DNA from: DASTHG01 sp035491895
GTDB lineage: Bacteria; Gemmatimonadota; Gemmatimonadetes; Gemmatimonadales; GWC2-71-9
DNA: 18,458 nt
Assembly (NCBI GenBank): GCA_035491895.1
Contig: DATJJY010000040.1
Coordinates: 1-18,458 of the forward strand
Direction: 5' to 3'
Under the pieces are notes generated by a model. That model was not told the DNA's origin. It saw nothing but the letters and a program-made list of their open reading frames with translations, and ran no database searches. This document shows positions 1 through 5,499 of this stretch, piece by piece (the stretch's first letter is position 1; every line of letters begins with the position of its first letter). Position numbers and translations under genes: made by a program.

Positions 1-468
1 GACGATGCGCGCCATTGCTTGAACGCGGCAAAGGAGTGGCTTGCTCACAACAGGTCTTGGTTCACCAAGATTTGTCTCCTAGCCGAAGAGGCGGACCTTC
101 ACTTGATGTGCGGCGAGCAAGACTTGGTGCTAGATGTACTCAAGCAAATCGACAAAGAGAGTGAAGGGCGTGGAGTGATGTTTCAGCCTGGCTTGATGAC
201 AAAGCTTCGGGCCTATCGAGCAGCCTTATTGAGCAGAGAGGACGAAGGTTTGAGAATAGCATGCGAGGTTGAGAATAGTCTGCACGACGAGTGCCCGCTG
301 GTGTATCTTGATGCCCTCGCTGCAAGGGCCTGGATCGAGACTCGCATTCAAGGGAAGTCTGAAACCACCCGGAGAGTCCTGATGGCGATTGAAGAATTCG
401 GGGTACCTGGAAGACGGGCGTTGCTAATTAAGGAGGGCTTTCTGCCAGAATGCGTAGCCGGGCCCTAA
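1..468 (+). CDS. C-terminal part of an unrecognised helical-repeat-like protein (5' end outside window)
   Basis: The frame is open from the first base to a TAA stop, and the six codons before the first possible TTG start (position 19) are also open. I therefore read it as the 3' end of a longer gene. The visible 155 or so residues are mostly alpha-helical by eye: leucine/alanine-rich helices with alternating charged residues, such as LLAEEADLHL, LDVLKQIDKE and LDALAARAWIE. This resembles TPR-like repeats found at the C-terminus of many signalling ATPases and regulators. No catalytic motif is visible, so no function is assigned. Its stop overlaps that of the opposing HD-GYP gene (CTAA), so the two genes converge with no intergenic space. 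GC content is visibly lower than in the genes beyond 2.2 kb, as for the HD-GYP gene. Confidence 0.6.
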   Translation, partial: DDARHCLNAAKEWLAHNRSWFTKICLLAEEADLHLMCGEQDLVLDVLKQIDKESEGRGVMFQPGLMTKLRAYRAALLSREDEGLRIACEVENSLHDECPLVYLDALAARAWIETRIQGKSETTRRVLMAIEEFGVPGRRALLIKEGFLPECVAGP

Positions 469-1859
469 CTTGATGCGATCTTAACGGGAGGCGTTGACGA
501 CTTTCGGGTGCGCCAGGGCCCGCTGCTTCTGGCAACCCAAGCACCGAGCGCGTGGACCGGCGATCCTCCCTGCTCTGCCGTTGCTCCTAACAACCGTCGT
601 AGATTGGCAGACCTGGCTACAAGATCCACTAGCGCCGGGTCGAACTGCTTCCCCGAAAATTTTCTAAGCTCCTCAAGCGTACGCTCGAAGGTCAAGGCCT
701 TTCGATACGGCCTATCAGTCGTCATTGCATCAAGAGTATCGGCGACCATGATAATCCTGGCCGCTAGAGGAATCGATTCAGCTTCCAACCCGTCAGGATA
801 GCCGGTTCCATCGAAGTTCTCGTGATGATGGCGTATTGCTAGTTCAACAGGACCTCTGAACTCTGCAATTGTTGAAGCCAATTCAGCGCTTCTGGCCGGA
901 TGCCGCTGCATTAGCATGCGCTCATCAGGCGTAAGCTTCCCTTCCTTGCGAAGCAACGGGGCGAACTCCTCGTAGATCTTCCCCACATCGTGCAAGAGTG
1001 CTGCGCTTTCGATCTGATCAACCAGCTTGGCTGATAGACCCAAGTCTCGCGCTATCGATCGCGCGTATTCGCATACTCGTAGAGAATGCCCTGAGGTGTA
1101 CGGATCTCTTGCCTCGATGGCCTTCACCATAAGCTCAAGAAGCTCTTTGTTCACCCGCTCGAGCTGAAGGTTCATCTGGTACATGTGCCTGACGAAGAAA
1201 AGCGGGACCACCAGGAGCGCCAGACCGAGCAGTTGCGATTTCAAATACAAGAACGCAAGCAACACTGCCAGTGAGCTCGAGAACAAGTCGTAGACGAACG
1301 AACCTCCCACAATCCTGTTCCAGGCTTCGCGCACAGATACGCCACTGCTCAATGCTACGGCGAGCGCAACACTTCCCGAGTTAACCAAGAAGTAGGTACC
1401 GACAAGGGCAACGAACGGAAGGACCTTCAATGAGAACTGCGGGCCGAGAAGAGTTCCGCCGAGGGCCGTATAGACTTCTGCGGCAAGACCCACGGCCAAG
1501 GTGTATTGGGCCGTGTTGAACCAGATCCGAATTGGAGGCTTTTTCCTCACGAAGGTGTCAACCGTAACTGCTGTGACACCACTGATGAGCATCGGCCATG
1601 GATGGGGGAACAGCATGACCGACGACAAGAACGGGACGAAAGCTACAGAGCTATTGATGTTTGCAAAGGAAATGCGAAGAAAAGTTGTATCGCACAAAAT
1701 GGCTAGCGCAGCGAATGCGACAACCCCGTTCCAGTTGAAAAGGTCCGACCCTGCCGGAAACACCCACGGCCTCGCGGCGACCAAGAAGGCAGCGGCGACC
1801 GTTACCAACACCACAAGGGCGTGGATTCGGAAGCGCTCAAGGTGTCTTAGGGTACTCAA
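465..1859 (-). CDS. Membrane-anchored HD-GYP cyclic-di-GMP phosphodiesterase
   Basis: Predicted inner-membrane sensor that hydrolyses cyclic-di-GMP. About the first 240 residues form six to eight hydrophobic segments (for example HALVVLVTVAAAFLVAA and FSSSLAVLLAFLYL). A complete HD-GYP domain follows: GHSLRV, the metal-binding LLHDVGKI, then HHHENFDGTGYPDG with the GYP signature, and MVADTLDAMTTDRPYR. The membrane part does not match a named MASE or 7TM sensor type that I can recall. The frame stays open to a GTG at 2066. I prefer the TTG at 1859 for two reasons: AGGA lies 8 nt ahead of it, and third-position GC by hand count is about 70% after this point but only about 50% in the 67 codons before it. 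That gives 464 residues, against 533 for the longest form. It can oppose the GGDEF protein encoded at 3710-5458. The last ~35 residues are polar and unconserved-looking. Confidence 0.85.
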   Translation of the reverse strand: MSTLRHLERFRIHALVVLVTVAAAFLVAARPWVFPAGSDLFNWNGVVAFAALAILCDTTFLRISFANINSSVAFVPFLSSVMLFPHPWPMLISGVTAVTVDTFVRKKPPIRIWFNTAQYTLAVGLAAEVYTALGGTLLGPQFSLKVLPFVALVGTYFLVNSGSVALAVALSSGVSVREAWNRIVGGSFVYDLFSSSLAVLLAFLYLKSQLLGLALLVVPLFFVRHMYQMNLQLERVNKELLELMVKAIEARDPYTSGHSLRVCEYARSIARDLGLSAKLVDQIESAALLHDVGKIYEEFAPLLRKEGKLTPDERMLMQRHPARSAELASTIAEFRGPVELAIRHHHENFDGTGYPDGLEAESIPLAARIIMVADTLDAMTTDRPYRKALTFERTLEELRKFSGKQFDPALVDLVARSANLRRLLGATAEQGGSPVHALGAWVARSSGPWRTRKSSTPPVKIASS

Positions 1860-1927
1860 GTCGCGATCCTCATCCCTCGCTGACGATCTTCTGTTTGCGA
1901 AAACCGGGTGGGCCCCGAGAACAAACG

Positions 1928-2005
1928 TTACCAGCCAACCGTACCATTCGCGAAAAACAACTTCGCGATCGACGTGAACAGAACTGCGAGCAGTTGGGTC
2001 AACAT
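1928..2005 (-). CDS. Possible 25-residue hydrophobic small ORF or leader peptide upstream of the HD-GYP gene
   Basis: An ATG at 2005 follows, 6 nt after it, the sequence GGAGGTGA, which is a perfect complement of the 16S anti-Shine-Dalgarno and the best such site I found in the window. The 25 codons end at TAA (1928) and encode a hydrophobic helix-like peptide (begins MLTQLLAVLF, ends FFANGTVGW). It lies 68 nt upstream of the preferred HD-GYP start. Hand-counted third-position GC in this frame is about 70%, against about 50% in the overlapping frame, as expected if this frame is the coding one, although the sample is tiny. It could be a leader peptide, a small membrane protein or chance. Confidence 0.35.
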   Translation of the reverse strand: MLTQLLAVLFTSIAKLFFANGTVGW

Positions 2006-2011
2006 CGAGCG

Positions 2012-2019
2012 TCACCTCC
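2012..2019 (-). promoter_or_regulatory. Perfect Shine-Dalgarno GGAGGTGA for the small ORF
   Basis: The minus strand reads GGAGGTGA, 6 nt before the ATG at 2005. It does not suit any start codon of the long HD-GYP frame, because the GTG codons of that frame sit on top of it or directly beside it. This argues that ribosomes are directed to the small ORF rather than to an extended HD-GYP N-terminus. Confidence 0.45.
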
Positions 2020-2183
2020 CTCACGGGACCTACGAGAAGTAGATCGAGACTTCTAAGGAGTGGCACGCCTCGCTATGGCGCACCCGACGCTTCGCTCGTT
2101 TTTTCTGTCCGCTCGACTCCGCTTAGGTAACGATGACCGGGGCCCCCTTGTCCTGAGTGTTCGGTATTTCCCTGATATGAAGT

Positions 2184-2203
2184 GGGCCGGCGTTTACCGG
2201 CCC
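2184..2203 (-). terminator. Terminator-like hairpin after the HTH-receiver gene
   Basis: GGGCCGG and CCGGCCC form a perfect 7-bp GC stem around a 6-nt loop, 22 nt past the stop codon of the HTH-receiver gene. No run of T follows on the minus strand (the next bases are ACTTCATATC), so it is not a canonical intrinsic terminator. It could still stabilise the 3' end or assist termination. Confidence 0.4.
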
Positions 2204-2225
2204 GCAAGTTCGCAGAATGTTCGGG

Positions 2226-2813
2226 CTAGTCCGCCCGCTGCCGGGCGAGTGCCTTCCCGATCGCTTCCAGCACCGCGTCGATCCCATCCGCCTTCTGCAC
2301 GATCTCCTTCACGCCGAGCGCGTGCAGCCGCGCCACGTCGGAGTCCTGCACGCCGCCCGTCACGATCAACACCTCGGCGTCGAGCTGATTGCCCGGCGCC
2401 AGCAGCCGCTCCACCACCTCGGGCGCATTCAGGTCGGGCAGGCTGTAATCGAGCACGATCACCGAGGGGTGCACCCGCCCGATTTCGAGCAGCCCGTCCA
2501 TCCCCGTCGCCGCGAGAGTGACGTCGGCCTTCAGGTCCGATGTCTGGATCGCCCGCAGCAAGAGCTTCCCGTAGCTCTTGTCGTCTTCCACCAGCACGAT
2601 CGCCTCACGTACCTCGGGCGACTCGCTCTCGAGATCCGGCGGCACCGGCATCCCGTGCTCGCGCAGGAACGCCACCAGATCCTCGGTGTCCACGCGACGA
2701 TGCCCCGTCGGCGTGCGATGACCCTTCAGGTAGCCCTGGTCGATCCAGTGGGCTACGGTCGCGGGCGTCACCTGACAGAGCCGCGCGATGCGCAGTGTAC
2801 CTAAGAACCCCAT
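2226..2813 (-). CDS. MerR/excisionase-type HTH fused to a C-terminal response-regulator receiver domain
   Basis: Predicted cytoplasmic DNA-binding response regulator with the reverse of the usual domain order. Residues 2-50 are a small winged HTH of the excisionase/MerR kind: TPATVAHWIDQGYLKGHRTP, then GHRRVDTEDLVAFL, the usual helix-turn-helix plus wing pattern. Residues about 70-190 are a complete receiver: acidic VEDD (75-78), phosphoacceptor Asp in VIVLDYSLPD (about 122), VTGG (151-154) and conserved Lys in IVQKADG (about 174). The frame is open to a GTG at 2840 and includes an ATG at 2831. The ATG at 2813 is chosen because the candidate -10 box (2839-2844) overlaps the GTG and the HTH begins right after MGFLG. 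No strong Shine-Dalgarno precedes any of the three. The partner kinase is not in the window. Confidence 0.85.
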   Translation of the reverse strand: MGFLGTLRIARLCQVTPATVAHWIDQGYLKGHRTPTGHRRVDTEDLVAFLREHGMPVPPDLESESPEVREAIVLVEDDKSYGKLLLRAIQTSDLKADVTLAATGMDGLLEIGRVHPSVIVLDYSLPDLNAPEVVERLLAPGNQLDAEVLIVTGGVQDSDVARLHALGVKEIVQKADGIDAVLEAIGKALARQRAD

Positions 2814-2838
2814 AGTCTTCACAGAAGCCATGATAGCC

Positions 2839-2867
2839 ACAATATCGATAAAAAACTAGATACGCAA
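2839..2867 (-). promoter_or_regulatory. Candidate sigma-70 promoter of the HTH-receiver gene
   Basis: The minus strand has TTGCGT (2862-2867), a 17-bp AT-rich spacer and TATTGT (2839-2844). The predicted transcript start is near 2832, leaving a leader of about 19 nt before the ATG at 2813. The local AT-rich stretch stands out in this GC-rich region. This is a consensus match by eye only. Confidence 0.5.
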
Positions 2868-2873
2868 GTTCGC

Positions 2874-2888
2874 CTGACACGTAGTCAG
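2874..2888. repeat. Short dyad CTGAC-N5-GTCAG between the CRP-type site and the -35 box
   Basis: Five-base arms CTGAC/GTCAG flank ACGTA and directly abut the CRP-type site. It could be a second operator, for instance for autoregulation by the HTH-receiver protein, but a 5-bp dyad is short enough to arise by chance. Confidence 0.25.
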
Positions 2889-2904
2889 TGTGATCTGCGT
2901 CACA
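2889..2904. promoter_or_regulatory. CRP-type operator, perfect TGTGA-N6-TCACA
   Basis: The sequence TGTGATCTGCGTCACA has both half-sites of the CRP-family consensus intact with the correct 6-bp spacer. Its centre (2896.5) is about 64 bp upstream of the transcript start predicted from the 2839-2867 promoter, close to the -61.5 position typical of class I CRP activation. Other CRP/FNR-superfamily members (Vfr, GlxR, Clp) share this half-site. No such regulator gene lies in the window. Confidence 0.6.
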
Positions 2905-2930
2905 TTATTGGCTTCTGTGAACGGCTTTGA

Positions 2931-2963
2931 ACGCTAAACTATTCTGCTGACATACTTTAGCGT
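2931..2963. repeat. 8-bp inverted repeat ACGCTAAA / TTTAGCGT spanning a stop codon
   Basis: The arms at 2931-2938 and 2956-2963 are perfect, with a 17-nt loop. The right arm contains the TAA stop of the upstream gene (2957-2959). The stem is too AT-rich, and lacks a T tract, for a confident terminator. It may be a 3' stem or a regulator site. Confidence 0.3.
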
Positions 2964-3706
2964 CGTGCGTCGACCCACCGGTTGGTGGCGTCCAGGACAG
3001 CAAACACTGCGCTGCGCTCCGGGCTCTCCCGGATCTCGCAGGTACCGGTCAGGAGCTGCGCTTCGCGACCGCCGAGACCGTGGACGGCGACCAGCACGAA
3101 CCGCCGATCGAAGGCATCCACCAGCGCCGCGCCCTCGAGGGCGATGGAATCGTCTGCCAGGAGATCGTCGAGACACGCCGCCGCGGCACGGGCCGCCGTC
3201 TCGACGCGATTGCGAAAGGTGTCCGTCCCCTCCATCTCGTGCTCCGACTCGCGGTCGCCGTATCCGAGGCGCACGCGCACCATGATGCGCTGCAGCTTTT
3301 CCGACGGCCGCACCGACAGGTCGCGGAAGATCACGACGCGCCGCTTGGCACGCGACGCGATCGCCTCTTCCTGCAGCTGCTCGATCGGCCGCACATCGGC
3401 GGTCTGGGCGACGCTGATCTTGCGGTGGTCGACCTTCACACCGAGCTGCGCCATCAGCGCCGATTCGATGTTGCGCACCACCTGCTTGGGCGGCGTATCG
3501 GGCTGCGCCAGCACGTGGATCTCGCTGATCTCGCCCGCCGCCGTCACCACGATGCTCGCCGACAGGACGCCCGTCAGGCCGGCGATCAGATTCTCGGCCC
3601 GCTTCACGCCCCAGGGGTCGGGGACGGATTGAGAGGACGCGCGCGCCACCGACTCGATGTCGGTGGGTTCCTTCGGGGTCTCGCGAATCGGTCTCGGGGT
3701 CGTCAC
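2957..3706 (-). CDS. Unrecognised two-part protein co-transcribed with the Fe-S/GGDEF fusion
   Basis: A 249-residue soluble protein with no signal peptide or membrane segment and no cysteine pattern suggesting a metal cluster. Residues about 34-100 look like a compact alpha/beta domain (GVLSASIVVTAAGEISEIHV, then PPKQVVRNIESAL and GVKVDHRKISVAQ). Residues about 120-245 look like a second alpha/beta domain ending in SAVFAVLDATNRWV. I have an impression of having seen the first domain as a conserved hypothetical in GC-rich bacteria, but I cannot name a family and assign no function. It starts at GTG 3706, three bases after the stop of the preceding gene, with GGGAG a little over 10 nt upstream, so the two are almost certainly translated from one mRNA. 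It is probably a functional partner of that sensor. Confidence 0.8.
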   Translation of the reverse strand: MTTPRPIRETPKEPTDIESVARASSQSVPDPWGVKRAENLIAGLTGVLSASIVVTAAGEISEIHVLAQPDTPPKQVVRNIESALMAQLGVKVDHRKISVAQTADVRPIEQLQEEAIASRAKRRVVIFRDLSVRPSEKLQRIMVRVRLGYGDRESEHEMEGTDTFRNRVETAARAAAACLDDLLADDSIALEGAALVDAFDRRFVLVAVHGLGGREAQLLTGTCEIRESPERSAVFAVLDATNRWVDARR

Positions 3707-3709
3707 GGC

Positions 3710-5458
3710 TCAGCGCTCTCCCATCGCCACTCGATTGCGGCCGCCGGCCTTGGCGCGATACAGCGCCCGGTCCGCCGCGACGAGGACGTCTTCAGTGTGT
3801 TCCGCCTCCGGCGCGAACGTCGCCACGCCGATGCTCACCGTCACCATCTTGGGCGGTAGCCCCAGGCTCTTCCCCAGCTCCTCCACCCGGGTCCGCACCT
3901 TCTCCGCCACCAGCCGGGCGCCATCCTGGCCAGTGCGCACCAATAGTACAACGAATTCATCGCCGCCGTAACGGGCCGCAAAGTCGGTGCTACGAACCAC
4001 TTCCAGGAGCTCGGAGGCGGTACCCTTGAGCACCAGATTGCCGGCTTCATGCCCGAAGCCGTCGTTCACCTGCTTGAAGTTGTCCACATCGACGAACAGC
4101 ACAGCGAACGGCTCCCCGCTCCGCTTCGAGCGGGCCAGCTCGTTCGCCAACCGGTCGCGCAACAGCCGGTGTGTCCCGAGTCCCGTGAGGGCGTCGATCG
4201 CCGCCCTGGCCCGCGCCTCCTCGGCCTGCCGCCCGAGATAGGGGGGGCAGGCGGCGAGGCTGGTGCGGCCCAGCACCGCCGCCGCCGCGAAACCCCGGCA
4301 TGTGAAGAAGCCGCACGCCCCGCAGTCCCACGGCCGGCCGTTCGGGGCGAGCCCGATCTGCGCCAGCACGCCGTCGATCGCCTCGGAGTGGGGCCGACCC
4401 TCGCGCCGCTCGAGCGAAAACACCGCCCCGAGCTGCACCCGCCGCGCGACCGCGCGGTCCACTACCGGCTGCGGGGCCCGCGGCGGCTCGCTCGCCTGCA
4501 GGATCTGACGCCGCCGGAAGAGGCCATCCTTGGACCCCATGAGGGGATGGTCGAGACACCCTTCGTACGGGAGAATGTCGACGAACCCCAGGTCGATCCG
4601 GTCCACCGCCACCGCCTGGGCGATCGCCTCGAGACCGGCGATGCCGCGGACCTTGCGGAACCGCCGGCTCGTTTGCCGCTCCGAAGTGAGGACGTCCAGG
4701 GGCATGCCCCCGGCCGCGCTGAAATGGCGCCGCCGCTCCTCCGGAATGCGGGAGAAGTACGCCGGCTGCTCCTCCAGCCGCACGCCGCGGCGCGCGAACA
4801 GCCGGCCGAGGTCCTCGAAGGTGAGAGCGGCGTCGAATTCACCCCGCCCCCCGGAGTCGCACACACCGGTGTAGACGATCGGCGTGTCCGGCCCGTGCAG
4901 GGCGCGCAGGTAGCGCGCTTCCGCCACGGCCGGCGTCGCCACCGGGGCGAGATAAGGAACCAGCTCGGGATAGCGATCCCGCACCACGTCGACGATGACG
5001 GGGCAGGTGCTGCGGATCAGCGTCCCCCACCCCGTGTCCTCCCACAGCCGCAGGTACTCCTCGGCCACCAGCTCGTCGCCGATCACGCCGCGCTGCACGA
5101 CGGGGAATCCCGCCGCGTAGCAGGCGTTGACGACCTGCTCCGGGGTGGCCGGCCAGAAGTACGCCGCCGCTTCGACGCTGAGGATGAGGACGGCCCGGCC
5201 GGCCGCGGCCAGCAGGGCAGCGTGGTCGAGATCGCCCGAGGCGCGGATCGCTTCGTGGGGACAAGCGGGAACGCAGATGCCGCAGCGGGTGCACGCCTCG
5301 TCGACGATCGAGACATGCTCCGCTGCCACGGCCACGGCGTCCGAGGGGCAGACGCGTACGCACGCCAGGCAGGCGACGCACAGATCGGGCTCGATGCGAT
5401 AATCCACTGGACCGTCGCGCCTCGTCCGGGAAAGTGCTGTACCTGGGTCGGTCGTCAT
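3710..5458 (-). CDS. Ferredoxin / [FeFe]-hydrogenase-like / Fe-S / GGDEF fusion, probable redox-sensing diguanylate cyclase
   Basis: A 582-residue soluble protein. Residues 20-70 carry two [4Fe-4S] ferredoxin motifs, CVACLACVRVCP (Cys 27, 30, 33, 37) and CTRCGICVPACP (56, 59, 62, 66). Residues about 88-320 resemble the C-terminal domain of [FeFe] hydrogenase large subunits, best seen in IRSTCPVIVDVVRDRYPELV, GVC (200) and EGC (301). The classic H-cluster motifs are incomplete: TSCCP reads RSTCP, and the CxxxC of the third motif keeps one Cys. Catalysis is therefore doubtful and sensing likely, as proposed for the HsfB-like group. Residues 377-406 form a four-Cys Fe-S module (WDCGACGFFTC...CPP; Cys 379, 382, 387, 404). 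Residues about 420-580 are a GGDEF domain with intact ARYGGDEF and an RxxD product-inhibition site (RSTD, 489-492). The domains imply that electron or H2 status controls cyclic-di-GMP synthesis. No Shine-Dalgarno precedes ATG 5458; a GTG at 5407 is an alternative start. Confidence 0.9.
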   Translation of the reverse strand: MTTDPGTALSRTRRDGPVDYRIEPDLCVACLACVRVCPSDAVAVAAEHVSIVDEACTRCGICVPACPHEAIRASGDLDHAALLAAAGRAVLILSVEAAAYFWPATPEQVVNACYAAGFPVVQRGVIGDELVAEEYLRLWEDTGWGTLIRSTCPVIVDVVRDRYPELVPYLAPVATPAVAEARYLRALHGPDTPIVYTGVCDSGGRGEFDAALTFEDLGRLFARRGVRLEEQPAYFSRIPEERRRHFSAAGGMPLDVLTSERQTSRRFRKVRGIAGLEAIAQAVAVDRIDLGFVDILPYEGCLDHPLMGSKDGLFRRRQILQASEPPRAPQPVVDRAVARRVQLGAVFSLERREGRPHSEAIDGVLAQIGLAPNGRPWDCGACGFFTCRGFAAAAVLGRTSLAACPPYLGRQAEEARARAAIDALTGLGTHRLLRDRLANELARSKRSGEPFAVLFVDVDNFKQVNDGFGHEAGNLVLKGTASELLEVVRSTDFAARYGGDEFVVLLVRTGQDGARLVAEKVRTRVEELGKSLGLPPKMVTVSIGVATFAPEAEHTEDVLVAADRALYRAKAGGRNRVAMGER

Positions 5459-5499
5459 AGGATGGAAAGGGAGTTTTGCGAAGTCAATAGCGACTGCCG

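Larger units (their letters stand above)
1860..2225. other. Leader and intergenic region between the HD-GYP gene and the HTH-receiver gene
   Basis: Apart from the small ORF and its ribosome-binding site, this stretch holds a GC-rich hairpin at 2184-2203 and nothing else I can support. I found no convincing -35/-10 pair for the HD-GYP transcript. The composition changes here, from mixed GC on the left to strongly GC-rich with GC-biased third codon positions on the right. Confidence 0.5.

Noticed and set aside
2061..2075. TGGCACG on the plus strand, like a sigma-54 -24 element
   Set aside because: The -12 TTGC element is not at the right spacing and the strand points away from any gene start.
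2926..2956. Plus-strand TTGAAC-18-CATACT promoter-like pair
   Set aside because: It would drive transcription antisense to the 249-residue gene with no plus-strand gene downstream; the matches are weak.
5459..5487. Possible promoter TTGACT-17-CATCCT before the Fe-S/GGDEF gene
   Set aside because: The -10 matches only three of six positions and directly abuts ATG 5458, so the transcript would start inside the gene. It would make sense only if the real start were GTG 5407.
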